Below the pieces are notes generated by a model, which made no database searches, had not been told where the DNA came from, and worked only from the letters and a program-made list of their open reading frames with translations. This document shows, one piece after another, positions 1 to 8,849 of a stretch of DNA of 64,000 bases. How positions within the stretch are numbered: the first letter of the stretch is position 1; each line of letters opens with the position of its first letter. The position numbers and the translations under genes are program-made. The DNA is from Dongia_B soli (GTDB lineage: Bacteria > Pseudomonadota > Alphaproteobacteria > Dongiales > Dongiaceae), in contig NZ_JAXCLW010000003.1 of assembly GCF_034044715.1 (NCBI RefSeq), positions 372,001 through 436,000 on the forward strand. The letters are read 5' to 3'.

Positions 1-321
1 GGCCGAACCGCCGCCGATCCCCGAAGCAATGGGCAAGTTTTTTGTCAGGCGGATACGGGCACGCGCATCGACACCGGCAATCTCCGCCAGACCCCGCGCC
101 GCCCGCAGCACGAGATTGTTAGCCTCGTGCTTCAATCCCGCAGAGAAAGGTCCGTCGATATCCAAGGCTAAATCGTTATGCGGCGAAATCGACAGATAAT
201 CGCCGGTCTCGGCAAACACGATGAGGCTGTCGAGCAGATGAAAACCATCAGCCCGTTTGCCGACAACATGCAGATAGAGATTGATCTTGGCCGGCGCCAA
301 CAAAGGGGAAAGCTTGGACAT
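1..321 (-). CDS. ispE: 4-diphosphocytidyl-2-C-methyl-D-erythritol kinase (IspE), 3' end outside window
   Basis: Phosphorylates CDP-methylerythritol in the cytoplasmic non-mevalonate isoprenoid pathway. The first 107 codons are present; the gene runs off the left edge. The N-terminus contains the family motif PAKINLYLHV near residue 10, and the visible part ends in the GHMP-kinase ATP loop PIASGIGGGSA. The ATG at 321 lies 21 bp after the stop of the TPR gene, so it is probably the third gene of a minus-strand operon with ETF-QO and the TPR protein. A second pathway enzyme, ispH, is at 30.1 kb in a different operon. Confidence 0.93.
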   Translation of the reverse strand, partial: MSKLSPLLAPAKINLYLHVVGKRADGFHLLDSLIVFAETGDYLSISPHNDLALDIDGPFSAGLKHEANNLVLRAARGLAEIAGVDARARIRLTKNLPIASGIGGGSA

Positions 322-342
322 GGTGGTTAGAGCGCGCCGATA

Positions 343-2172
343 TCAGCCCGCCTTTTCACTGCTTGCACCGTCGCTGGCGCCCCGGTTATTGCCGTTATCG
401 CTCTTTCCGCCGTTCTTGTCGCTCTTTTCCGGCAAACCATCGCGAATTTTCGCTTCGATCTGTTTTGCCTGATCGGCTTCCGGCTTGAAGCTCAAGGCGC
501 GGCTCCACTGGAAACGGGCCTCATTGAAACGACCCGCACGCCAATAGGCGTCGCCCAGATGATCGTTCAAGGTGGGATCTTGTGGCGACAATTCCACCGC
601 GCGTTCCAGATACTTCACCGCATCGGCGAAATCACCGAGCTGGTAATGCGCCCAGCCGAGACTGTCGACGATGAAGCCTTCTTCCGGCCGCTGGTTGACC
701 GCCGATTCCAGCATCTTGAGTGCCTGATCGAGGTTCTGCCGCCGCTCCACCCAGCTATAGGCGAGGTAATTGAGCACATAAGGCTGATCCGGCGAGAGTT
801 CCAGCGCCTTCTTGAAATCCGCTTCTGCCTTGGGCCATTGCTTTGCCCGCTCATATGAGGTGCCGCGGAAATAGAAGATCGACCAGTCATTGGGCATCGG
901 CGTACCGATCCGCTCGAGTGCCGTGCTATAGGCAGCGGCGGCCGCGTCGAACCGATCGGCGCCCCGCAGCAGATCGCCAAGCAGGACGGGTGCCTCGACA
1001 TTCTTCTTGTCGCGGGTGACCATTTGCCGCAGCTGCTTTTCGGCTTCGTCGATCTTGTTCTGGCGACGCAAGCATTCTGCGATCGAGAGATCGCCAGACC
1101 ATCGATAGATCGAATCCTTGCCGATCATCCGATACATTGCCACCGCATCGTCCAAATGATCGGTCCGCCGATAAATGTCGCCGATCAGAATCTTCGCCAT
1201 CTCCTGATCCGGCATGAGATCAAGGCCAAGGCGCCCGAAGAGCAAGGCTTCGCCCGTGATGTTCTCCTGCAGCAGCAGGATGGTCATGCCGGACAAGACC
1301 TCGGCGATGCCTTCTTTGGCCGAATTGATGATCGGTTTCGGCTTCACATCGCGCTTCAGCGATTGAATGAGCGGCCCGGCGATGGAATCGTTGCGTCCGG
1401 TATTCTCGCTCTCGAAGCGATCGACCAGTTGTTTCAACGCGGCCTTGTCGCCCCGGCGCTGGAGCAGATTGCCATAGGCCTGCACCAACAATGTCGGCAA
1501 CTCGCTCGCGGAATCCGCCGCTGATTGATAGCTCTTCTGCGCTGCTTCCTGCTTCTGCAAGAAATCCTCGATCGCGCCGCGCTGCATCAGCGCGAAAGGC
1601 GCGAAGCCATCAAGTGATTCCAGCGGTTGCAATTCCTTGACCGCGGCATCGACCTGCTTCTTGCTGGCGGCGACCAGCCAGGCACGCAGCATCGGCCCTG
1701 CATATTTTCCAACCTGTTGATCGGGAAGCTGGCGGGCCAATGCCAGAGCTTCCTCATATTTGCCTTCTTTGATCTCACCCTGGATCAACAGCATCATGGA
1801 AAGCGGCGCATCGGTTTTCAGCGATGGCTTTTCCTTGGTCAATTGCCGGGCAAGTCGAATCCCTTCATCGACGCGGCCCGCACTGATCAGCGCGATCAGC
1901 GTCGTTTGCAACAGGCTGGGGTCACCCGGGTTGGCTTTGAGGGCGATCGGCAGCAAATCGGAAGCCGTCGCCATATCGCCGGTTTCCTTGGCGTTGATCC
2001 CCGCCAGGAACGCACCGGCCACCGACCAGTTTTCTTTCGGCGCGTCTGCCAAAGCGGGTGTAACGGCCGAGACGACCGGCGTGGTCGCTATCACGATCGT
2101 CAAGAAGCTGGTGGTCAGGCGCGACCGCAAGCGAGAGCGCCGTGAATCGATCTTGGACAGGAAGGAAGCCAT
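343..2172 (-). CDS. Secreted tetratricopeptide repeat protein
   Basis: About 609 residues. A basic N-terminus followed by a hydrophobic stretch ending ALADA looks like a signal peptide, so the protein is probably periplasmic. The rest is repeated 34-residue TPR helices; the clearest are between residues 430 and 560, with PxxPxxLNYLAYSW and PQDPTLNDHLGDAYW type repeats. The C-terminal tail is low complexity (Gly/Asn/Lys/Ser). Such proteins are usually scaffolds; no enzyme motif is visible. A GTG in frame at 2205 would add 11 residues; neither start has a clear Shine-Dalgarno. It lies between ETF-QO and ispE in one operon. Confidence 0.85.
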   Translation of the reverse strand: MASFLSKIDSRRSRLRSRLTTSFLTIVIATTPVVSAVTPALADAPKENWSVAGAFLAGINAKETGDMATASDLLPIALKANPGDPSLLQTTLIALISAGRVDEGIRLARQLTKEKPSLKTDAPLSMMLLIQGEIKEGKYEEALALARQLPDQQVGKYAGPMLRAWLVAASKKQVDAAVKELQPLESLDGFAPFALMQRGAIEDFLQKQEAAQKSYQSAADSASELPTLLVQAYGNLLQRRGDKAALKQLVDRFESENTGRNDSIAGPLIQSLKRDVKPKPIINSAKEGIAEVLSGMTILLLQENITGEALLFGRLGLDLMPDQEMAKILIGDIYRRTDHLDDAVAMYRMIGKDSIYRWSGDLSIAECLRRQNKIDEAEKQLRQMVTRDKKNVEAPVLLGDLLRGADRFDAAAAAYSTALERIGTPMPNDWSIFYFRGTSYERAKQWPKAEADFKKALELSPDQPYVLNYLAYSWVERRQNLDQALKMLESAVNQRPEEGFIVDSLGWAHYQLGDFADAVKYLERAVELSPQDPTLNDHLGDAYWRAGRFNEARFQWSRALSFKPEADQAKQIEAKIRDGLPEKSDKNGGKSDNGNNRGASDGASSEKAG

Positions 2173-2292
2173 TGTCACCAAACGGAAGTGGGTGTCTGTC
2201 GACACTCACTTCTAGCAGGAACAATTGGCTTTGGATAGCATGCCGCCGCCAGATGCGGCGATCGGCGTGCGGCGGCCTAGCCGCCAAATACC

Positions 2293-3936
2293 TTACATAT
2301 TGGGATAATTGGGTCCACCCGAGCCTTCCGGTACCACCCAATTGATATTCTGTGTCGGATCTTTGATGTCGCAAGTCTTGCAGTGGACGCAATTCTGGGC
2401 GTTGATCTGCAACTGCGGATTGCTGCCGTCACTGTCCCGCACGATCTCATACACGCCCGCCGGGCAATAACGCTGTTCCGGCGCGTCATACAAAGCGAGG
2501 TTGACCTGGATCGGCACGTCCTTGTTCTTCAAGGTGAGATGCGCTGGCTGGTTTTCCTCATGATTTGTGCCGGACAGGAAAACCGAGGACAAGCGATCGA
2601 AGCTGACCACATTGTCCGGTTTCGGATAGTTGATCTTCGGCATCTCCGAGGCCTTCTTGATCTGCAGATGATCCGGCTGGTGATGGAAGGTCCAGGGTGC
2701 CCTGCCCTTGAAGATATAGGTATCCAGACCGGAATAGAGCAGGCCAAACCAAAAACCCCGATGGAAACTGGGCCGGATATTGCGCACCCGGTAGAGCTCG
2801 TCCCATAGCCAGGTTTTCTTCAGCTGCTCCGGATAGGCAGTTACTTCGACCGGCTTTTCCGCTGCCGCGCCGGAAACCAGCGCATTGAAAACCGCTTCAG
2901 CGGCGGTCATGCCCGATTTCATCGCCGTATGCGTGCCCTTGATCTTCGGCACATTGAGGAAGCCCGCAGTGCAGCCGATCAAGGCGCCGCCGGGGAAGGT
3001 CAGTTTCGGAATCGATTGGAACCCGCCTTCATTGATCGCGCGGGCGCCATAGGCAATGCGCCGGCCGCCTTCGAAATAGGGACGAATATCCGGATGCTGC
3101 TTGAAGCGCTGGAATTCATCGAACGGCGACAGATGCGGGTTCTCGTAGTCGAGTCCGATCACGAAGCCGACCGCCACCTGATTGTTCTCCAGGTGGTAGA
3201 GGAAGGAACCGCCATAGGTATTGGCATCCATCGGCCAGCCGGTGGTGTGGATGATCTTGCCCGGACTGTGCTTCGCCGGATCGATTTCCCATAATTCCTT
3301 GATGCCGATACCGAAGGTCTGCGGATCGACGCCGTCGCGCAGATTGAACTTCTCGAACAGCGTCTTGGTCAGGGAACCGCGGCAACCTTCGGCGAAGATC
3401 GTCTGCTTGCCATGCAATTCGACACCACGGGTGAAATTGGCCGTCGGCTCGCCGTCCTTGCCGATCCCCATGTCGCCGGTCGCAACACCTTTGACCGCGC
3501 CGCTCTCATCATAAATCACCTCGGCGGCAGCGAAACCGGGATAGATTTCGACGCCCAACTCTTCCGCCTGCGTTGCGAGCCAGCGGCAGAAATTCCCGAG
3601 CGAAATGATATAGTTCCCCTCGTTATGCATCTGCGGCGGGGTCGGCAGGCGGAACGATTTCTTCTCCGTTAGATACAGAAAGAAATCCTCTTTGGCCGGG
3701 GTGTTGAGGGGTGCGCCCTTTTCCTTCCAATCCGGAATGAGCTCGTTGAGCGAGCGGGGTTCGAGCACCGCACCGGAGAGAATATGGGCACCGATCTCGG
3801 CACCCTTTTCGATGACGCAGACCGAGATCTCGTGCTCTTTCTCAGCCGCCAATTGCTTGAGCCGGATCGCTGCGCTCAGGCCCGATGGCCCGCCGCCGAC
3901 GATTACGACATCATATTCCATCACCTCGCGGTCCAT
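2293..3936 (-). CDS. Electron transfer flavoprotein-ubiquinone oxidoreductase
   Basis: Passes electrons from reduced ETF (fatty-acid, amino-acid and dimethylglycine/sarcosine dehydrogenases) to ubiquinone at the inner membrane. The 547 residues show an N-terminal FAD Rossmann motif GGGPSGL at about residues 14-20 and a C-terminal ferredoxin-like domain whose cysteines include CPAGVYE and CVHCKTCDIKDP, which bind the [4Fe-4S] cluster. The length is normal for the family. A strong purine-rich ribosome site (GGGAGGGGAG) directly precedes the ATG at 3936. First gene of the operon with the TPR protein and ispE, divergent from the uracil-DNA glycosylase. Confidence 0.95.
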   Translation of the reverse strand: MDREVMEYDVVIVGGGPSGLSAAIRLKQLAAEKEHEISVCVIEKGAEIGAHILSGAVLEPRSLNELIPDWKEKGAPLNTPAKEDFFLYLTEKKSFRLPTPPQMHNEGNYIISLGNFCRWLATQAEELGVEIYPGFAAAEVIYDESGAVKGVATGDMGIGKDGEPTANFTRGVELHGKQTIFAEGCRGSLTKTLFEKFNLRDGVDPQTFGIGIKELWEIDPAKHSPGKIIHTTGWPMDANTYGGSFLYHLENNQVAVGFVIGLDYENPHLSPFDEFQRFKQHPDIRPYFEGGRRIAYGARAINEGGFQSIPKLTFPGGALIGCTAGFLNVPKIKGTHTAMKSGMTAAEAVFNALVSGAAAEKPVEVTAYPEQLKKTWLWDELYRVRNIRPSFHRGFWFGLLYSGLDTYIFKGRAPWTFHHQPDHLQIKKASEMPKINYPKPDNVVSFDRLSSVFLSGTNHEENQPAHLTLKNKDVPIQVNLALYDAPEQRYCPAGVYEIVRDSDGSNPQLQINAQNCVHCKTCDIKDPTQNINWVVPEGSGGPNYPNM

Positions 3937-4157
3937 TCTCCCCTCCCGGCACTCTCGGCCCAGTCAGTCAGTCCAATCCCGCCGGCGCCCGATCGGCCAG
4001 CCTAGGTCGGGCTAGGTGTTACAATGTGGTCAGGGGTGCTGACAACTGCTCACACCGCCCTTTTTTTGCCCCGGAACGCATAGCTCGGCGGGCCTGGCAA
4101 AGACTTTTGGCGCGCTGCCACTTTCGAGGCGACGCCGCCGGTGCTAGGTTCCCCGCC

Positions 4158-5063
4158 ATGCAGACCTCGGGCGATATCCTGGACCCCCTCGCTCTCCTCA
4201 GACTCTATATCGAGTGGGGAGCCGACGAGGCTTTGGAAGAGACGCCGCAAAGCCGCCTCGGGGCGACCCTGGCAACGCTGGACATGCCTGGCCGCAATGC
4301 GGGGGGGCCAGACCAGTTGCCACCTCGTCCTCATCCGGCCGGCGCAGGCATGGGCGCTGCAGCCGGCCACACTCCAGCCGCCGCTCGGATTGCCAGAGCG
4401 GCTTCGCAGGCCCAGCCTGATAATCCTAATAATATAGCCTCGACCGGCGAGCCGGCCGCCGTCGTCAGCGCCCGCGAAGCTGCCAAGGCGGTGCCCGATC
4501 TTGCCGCCTTACAACAGGCCCTGCGGGACTTTGATGGCTGCGCCTTGAAGAAGACGGCCACCAATCTGGTTTTTGCCGATGGCAATCCCGCCGCCTCGGT
4601 CATGCTGATCGGCGAAGCGCCAGGCGCGGACGAAGATCGTCAGGGCAAACCGTTTGTAGGCGTATCCGGTCAATTGCTCGACCGCATGATGGGCGCTATC
4701 GGTCTCGACCGCAGCACATTTTACATCACCAATGTTTGCTTCTGGCGCCCGCCCGGCAATCGCAAGCCCACCGAAGCGGAACTCGCCGCCTTGATGCCTT
4801 TCGTCATCCGGCATATCGAATTGGTAAATCCCAAGGTCTTGGTAATGGTCGGCGGCTCGTCCGCCCAGGGCTTGCTGGGTACCAATGACGGCATCACCCG
4901 CTTACGGGGCCGCTGGTTCGAATTTCACGCGCCGGGCTTGCCGGCTCCGATACCGGCCCTGCCGCTGTTCCATCCCGCTTATCTCTTGCGCCAGCCCGGG
5001 CTGAAAAGAGAAGCCTGGCGTGATCTGCTGAAGCTGAAGATGCGCCTCGCCTCGCTTGCCTAA
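4158..5063 (+). CDS. Uracil-DNA glycosylase, family 4-like (phage SPO1 polymerase-related)
   Basis: Removes uracil from DNA to start base excision repair. About 301 residues: a variable N-terminal 110 residues, then the glycosylase domain with GEAPGADED (motif A), the FVGVSGQLLDRM region, RPPGNRKPT, and a C-terminal HPAYLLRQP loop. The reading frame is open upstream to 3885, but the ATG at 4158 is preferred because the upstream part overlaps the start of the divergent ETF-QO gene. Only two cysteines are present (DGCALK and NVCFW), so the four-cysteine iron-sulfur site of classical family-4 enzymes cannot form. The substrate class is inferred from the family. Confidence 0.88.
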   Translation: MQTSGDILDPLALLRLYIEWGADEALEETPQSRLGATLATLDMPGRNAGGPDQLPPRPHPAGAGMGAAAGHTPAAARIARAASQAQPDNPNNIASTGEPAAVVSAREAAKAVPDLAALQQALRDFDGCALKKTATNLVFADGNPAASVMLIGEAPGADEDRQGKPFVGVSGQLLDRMMGAIGLDRSTFYITNVCFWRPPGNRKPTEAELAALMPFVIRHIELVNPKVLVMVGGSSAQGLLGTNDGITRLRGRWFEFHAPGLPAPIPALPLFHPAYLLRQPGLKREAWRDLLKLKMRLASLA

Positions 5064-5375
5064 ATTGAAATCCTTTAGCTGAGTTTCAGTCCCTTAGGAC
5101 CAACCGAAAATTCCTATGACTCGGGTCGCATTAACCATGCCAACTAAGTCCTTCACGTTATAGTTAAGAGGCGGGCCACGAATATTTTATCGGCCAAATG
5201 CTATATGTAGTAGATCGTCTCGCAGTTGACCCCATATCTGTAGATCACATTGGCTTGAAAAGCTGGACTCCCCTGGCACGATCCTCTAAGTCTGGCGTTA
5301 GAAACGCACGTAGAGATTTTTCTTTCAACCGTGTCCTAGCCGGGCTGGGGCACAAGTCAAGGGGACGACACCTTG
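5064..5375 (+). other. 312-base gap between glycosylase and transglycosylase genes
   Basis: I find no convincing gene here. The stretch is more AT-rich than its surroundings and presumably carries the promoter of the lytic transglycosylase gene. A short purine-rich site (AAGGGGA) precedes that start at 5376. I could not assign -35 and -10 boxes with confidence, and the small GTCC/GGAC hairpin near 5090 lacks a T-run. Confidence 0.5.
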
Positions 5376-6989
5376 ATGAGCAAACATTGCCGACACGGCA
5401 AGCCGGCCTCGCTGGCAATGACCGCGCTGACAGTGGTACTGCTTAGTGCCGCCGCCCTGCCGAGCCAAGCCTGGTCACAAGACGGCATCGCCCGCGCGAC
5501 GACCGCGGCGAGCAGTGAGCGGGACGACCGGGCGTCGGACGAGACGGCTGCCCTCCCCGATGCGACGAACAATATTGATGTCAGTGGGCCCCAGTTACCG
5601 CGCCCGCTCGACGCGATCAACGCAGACCGCTACCGAGAAATTTTCCGGGCCCAAGCGCGCGGCAATTACAAGGCCGCCGATAATGTGATGAGCGAGCTGA
5701 CAGATCAGTCTCTCGTCGGCAATGTGCTCGCCAGCCGCTATTTGTCGCGGGATTATAAGAGCAGCGCCAAAGAGCTTTCGGATTGGCTGAAGCACTATAG
5801 CTCCCTGCCGGATGCGCCGGCTGTCTATGCCTTGGCCCAGCGGAAAGGTGCCGGCAAGCTGACGAAGCCGACCGCCTCCACGGTGGTGCGCATGGGATCC
5901 CCGGATGAAAGCGTCATCGATACCAATTCGAATTGGCAGGCCGGATTGGCGGCTTGGCGCAAGCGTGATTACACAACCGCAGCCGCCCGCTTCGCCGAAG
6001 CCTACGAGAAGGGCGATGATCCTTGGAACAAGTCGGCGGCGGCCTACTGGGTCGGCCGGTCCTATCTGCGGGCCAAGCAGCCGGCGAAGGTCAGCGCCTG
6101 GCTGGTAAAGGCCGCCAAGCAGCCGCGCACGTTCTATGGGCAGTTGGCGATTCGCGCCCTCGGCACCGAAAATACTTTCGACTGGCGTACCCCGTCTTTC
6201 AATGAACGTTATGCGCGCGCAGTTCTGGGAACGCGGGGCGGCAAGCGGGCGCTGGCCCTCTTGCAAGTCGGTCAGGTGAACCAAGCCGAGAAGGAATTGC
6301 TGGTTCTACAGCAGGATGCAGATGATACGCTCTCCGAAGCGCTGCTTTCGCTCTCCCAGGCTTCGCGGATGCCCTCGCTAGCGCTCCGGATTGGCGCAAA
6401 TACCCGCATGAGGGAAGGCAAGATCATTTCGGCTGCCCTATATCCGCTGCCTTCCTGGCGACCGAGCGACGGCTTCGACGTCGACCGCGCCCTGCTTTAT
6501 GCGATCATGCGCCAGGAATCCGGGTTCAATCCGGAAGCGGTGAATTCAAGTTCTGGCGCCGCTGGATTGATGCAGCTCATGCCGTCCACTGCGAAACTCG
6601 TAGCCGGCAGCAAGACCGCCAATATCAAAGACCCGATTGTGTCGATGGAAATCGGCCAGCAATATATCAATCAGCTGACAGCTGACGAAAATGTCGGCAA
6701 TAATCTGCTGAAGATGGTGATCGCCTATAATGCCGGCCCCGGCAATCTGGCGAAGTGGTTCAAATCCACCGATGCCGAGAAGGACCCTCTGCTGTTTGTC
6801 GAAACCTTGCCGTCCAGCGAAAGCCGGCTGTTCGTCGAGCGGGTGGTGGCGGCTTACTGGATCTATCGCCAGCGGCTTGGTCAGGATGCCACGTCGATCG
6901 ATGCGATCGCCAGCGGCGAATGGCCAAAATACCACCGTCAGGACGTCGCCAAAGTGATCCCCGACAGGCGCAAGAAGTCGATCAATTAA
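5376..6989 (+). CDS. Soluble lytic murein transglycosylase (Slt-type)
   Basis: Cleaves peptidoglycan glycan strands in the periplasm to give 1,6-anhydromuropeptides. 537 residues: an N-terminal signal peptide (hydrophobic TALTVVLLSAAAL, cleavage near SQAWSQ), an alpha-superhelical middle domain, and a C-terminal SLT domain from about residue 360. The SLT domain has the catalytic glutamate in MRQESGFNP, followed by SSGAAGLMQLMPSTA and AYNAGPGN, the family signatures. ATG at 5376 is chosen over the preceding TTG. It is followed at short distance by moaB and an M24 peptidase on the same strand. Confidence 0.93.
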   Translation: MSKHCRHGKPASLAMTALTVVLLSAAALPSQAWSQDGIARATTAASSERDDRASDETAALPDATNNIDVSGPQLPRPLDAINADRYREIFRAQARGNYKAADNVMSELTDQSLVGNVLASRYLSRDYKSSAKELSDWLKHYSSLPDAPAVYALAQRKGAGKLTKPTASTVVRMGSPDESVIDTNSNWQAGLAAWRKRDYTTAAARFAEAYEKGDDPWNKSAAAYWVGRSYLRAKQPAKVSAWLVKAAKQPRTFYGQLAIRALGTENTFDWRTPSFNERYARAVLGTRGGKRALALLQVGQVNQAEKELLVLQQDADDTLSEALLSLSQASRMPSLALRIGANTRMREGKIISAALYPLPSWRPSDGFDVDRALLYAIMRQESGFNPEAVNSSSGAAGLMQLMPSTAKLVAGSKTANIKDPIVSMEIGQQYINQLTADENVGNNLLKMVIAYNAGPGNLAKWFKSTDAEKDPLLFVETLPSSESRLFVERVVAAYWIYRQRLGQDATSIDAIASGEWPKYHRQDVAKVIPDRRKKSIN

Positions 6990-7030
6990 CGCCAGTTGAC
7001 GGCGGCCCGTCATCCGCGGGATGGTGGGCC

Positions 7031-7573
7031 ATGCCAAAGATCGACGAAAGCAGGCCATTCCTGGCCATCAATATCGCCATACTCACGGTCTCCGACACAC
7101 GCCAAGCCAGCGATGATCGGTCCGGCCAGGCCCTGGTCGAGATGATCTCCCGCGATGGGCACAAGGTTGCCGACCGCCAGATCGTCAAAGACGACATCGC
7201 GGCGATCGCCAACCAGTTGCGCCTTTGGATTGCCGATCCCGCCATTGACGTGGTGATTTCAACCGGCGGGACCGGCGTCACCGGCCGTGACGTCACGCCC
7301 GAGGCTTTCGAGACGGTCATTGAAAAGCGCATCGATGGATTCGGTGAATTGTTCCGTTGGCTGTCTTTTCAAAAAGTCGGCACATCCACTATTCAGTCGC
7401 GCGCTTTAGGTGGTGTCGCCGGCGGAACCTATCTCTTCGCCCTGCCGGGATCGCCCAGTGCCTGCCGCGACGGCTGGGATGAGATATTGAAATGGCAGCT
7501 CGACAACCGCTTCCGGCCTTGCAACTTGGTAGAATTAATGCCGCGCTTGCAAGAGCATCTGCGTCAAAAATGA
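7031..7573 (+). CDS. moaB: Molybdenum cofactor biosynthesis protein B
   Basis: 180 residues, the normal MoaB length. The MoaB/MogA fold is shown by ILTVSDTR near the N-terminus and the molybdopterin-binding STGGTGVTGRDVTPE at about residues 75-90. MoaB-type proteins take part in molybdopterin adenylylation or Moco synthesis; the exact step in this organism is not shown. The frame extends upstream inside the transglycosylase gene, but the ATG at 7031 gives the family N-terminus. A molybdenum-dependent sulfite-oxidase-like enzyme is encoded at 54.8 kb. The M24 peptidase starts 13 bp downstream. Confidence 0.93.
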   Translation: MPKIDESRPFLAINIAILTVSDTRQASDDRSGQALVEMISRDGHKVADRQIVKDDIAAIANQLRLWIADPAIDVVISTGGTGVTGRDVTPEAFETVIEKRIDGFGELFRWLSFQKVGTSTIQSRALGGVAGGTYLFALPGSPSACRDGWDEILKWQLDNRFRPCNLVELMPRLQEHLRQK

Positions 7574-7586
7574 GACGGTCATCGAT

Positions 7587-8789
7587 ATGACAAAGGGTAT
7601 CGGCGGTTCCTCGGCAGCAGTCGAACTTGCAGATATTGGCGCCTGGACCGATCAAGCCGCGCCTATCTCACCCGCCGAGCGTCAGACGCGCCTCGACGAG
7701 GCGAGGCATTTGACCTCGGCGATGGGCGCCGATGCCTTGCTCGTCAATGCCGGCACCAGCCTCGACTACTTCGCCGGCATAAGCTGGGGCGCCAGCGAGC
7801 GGCTGCTCGCCCTGGTCTTGCCGCGTAATGGCAGACCCATCATCGTTTGCCCCGTTTTCGAACGCGGATCGTTGGAAGCCGAGCTCCGTATCGAAGCCGA
7901 TCTGCGCTTATGGGAAGAAGATGAAGATCCTTATGCGCTGGTGATCGATGCATTGCGGCAGAGCGGTGGTACAACGCTCGCCCTTGATCCCGCAGCCAGC
8001 TTCGCCATCCACACCGGCCTCAAGCAAACGGGCGCCAATATCGATATTCGCGACGCCGGCAGCGTGATCGACGGTTGCCGCTCGTGCAAATCACCGGCCG
8101 AGTTAGCGCTGATGCAGCAAGCGAAATCAATGACGCTCGAGGTGCACCGACACGCCGCCCGCATTCTGGCGCCCGGCATCACCACAACCGAGGTCAAGCG
8201 TTTCATCGATCAAGCCCATCGGGCGATCGGCGCCGATAACGGATCGACCTTCTGCATCGTACAATTCGGCCGCGCGACCGCCTATCCCCACGGCCTGCCC
8301 GGCGAGCAACGCCTGCAGGAAGGCGACATGGTGCTGATTGATACCGGCTGCCGGGTGCAGGGTTATCATTCCGACATCACCCGCAGCTATGTCTTCGGCA
8401 CGCCCACCGCCGAGCAGCGAAAGGTCTGGGCTTTGGAACAGGAAGCCCAGCAGGCCGCCTTTGATGCGGTGAAACCGGGTCTTCCCTGCCACGCGGCCGA
8501 TGATGCCGCGCGCGCGGTCTTGGTCAAAGCCGGCCTCGGCCCGGATTATAAGCTGCCCGGTCTACCGCACCGGACTGGCCACGGCATCGGCCTTGCCATT
8601 CACGAGGCCCCCTATTTGGTTCGCGGCAACCGAACGCCACTGGCGCCGGGCATGTGCTTTTCCAATGAGCCGATGATCGTCATTCCCGATCAATTCGGCA
8701 TCCGGCTCGAAGACCACTTCTATGTCACCGAGACCGGCGCCGCCTGGTTCACCCGGCCATCGCCCAGCATCGACGCGCCATTTGGGTGA
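7587..8789 (+). CDS. M24-family Xaa-Pro aminopeptidase
   Basis: Removes N-terminal residues before proline, probably in the cytoplasm since no signal peptide is visible. 400 residues with the creatinase-like N-terminal domain (to about residue 170) and the pita-bread catalytic domain. The five metal ligands are recognisable: Asp in LIDTG (about 250), Asp in HSDITR (about 261), His in HRTGHGIG (about 331), Glu in NEPM (about 362) and Glu in RLEDH (about 376). It follows moaB by 13 bp, so the two are likely co-transcribed. Confidence 0.92.
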   Translation: MTKGIGGSSAAVELADIGAWTDQAAPISPAERQTRLDEARHLTSAMGADALLVNAGTSLDYFAGISWGASERLLALVLPRNGRPIIVCPVFERGSLEAELRIEADLRLWEEDEDPYALVIDALRQSGGTTLALDPAASFAIHTGLKQTGANIDIRDAGSVIDGCRSCKSPAELALMQQAKSMTLEVHRHAARILAPGITTTEVKRFIDQAHRAIGADNGSTFCIVQFGRATAYPHGLPGEQRLQEGDMVLIDTGCRVQGYHSDITRSYVFGTPTAEQRKVWALEQEAQQAAFDAVKPGLPCHAADDAARAVLVKAGLGPDYKLPGLPHRTGHGIGLAIHEAPYLVRGNRTPLAPGMCFSNEPMIVIPDQFGIRLEDHFYVTETGAAWFTRPSPSIDAPFG

Positions 8790-8807
8790 AAGCACATCCC
8801 CGATTTT

Positions 8808-8822
8808 GTTCTTTATTTGTTC
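8808..8822 (+). promoter_or_regulatory. LexA (SOS) box, alphaproteobacterial type
   Basis: The sequence GTTCTTTATTTGTTC is an exact match to the GTTC-N7-GTTC direct repeat bound by LexA in alphaproteobacteria. It lies 26 bases upstream of the ATG of the SplB-like radical SAM gene and just after the M24 peptidase stop. The flanks are AT-rich, as expected for a promoter. Binding is inferred from the motif and its position. Confidence 0.75.
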
Positions 8823-8828
8823 TCATTT

Positions 8829-8849
8829 TGATGCCAAGATCTGGCATCA
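8829..8849 (+). other. Inverted repeat at the radical SAM start codon
   Basis: TGATGCCA and TGGCATCA form a perfect 8-bp inverted repeat with a 5-base loop, ending on the A of the ATG at 8849. It occupies the place where a Shine-Dalgarno would be; none is visible. It may be an operator or an RNA hairpin that limits translation. Confidence 0.5.

Noticed and set aside
3885..4157. N-terminal extension of the uracil-DNA glycosylase
   Set aside because: It would overlap the start of divergent ETF-QO and its strong ribosome site; the ATG at 4158 is sufficient.
5064..5375. Small open frame at 5198-5446 in the gap before the transglycosylase gene
   Set aside because: It runs into the transglycosylase coding region in another frame, has no ribosome site and no recognisable sequence.
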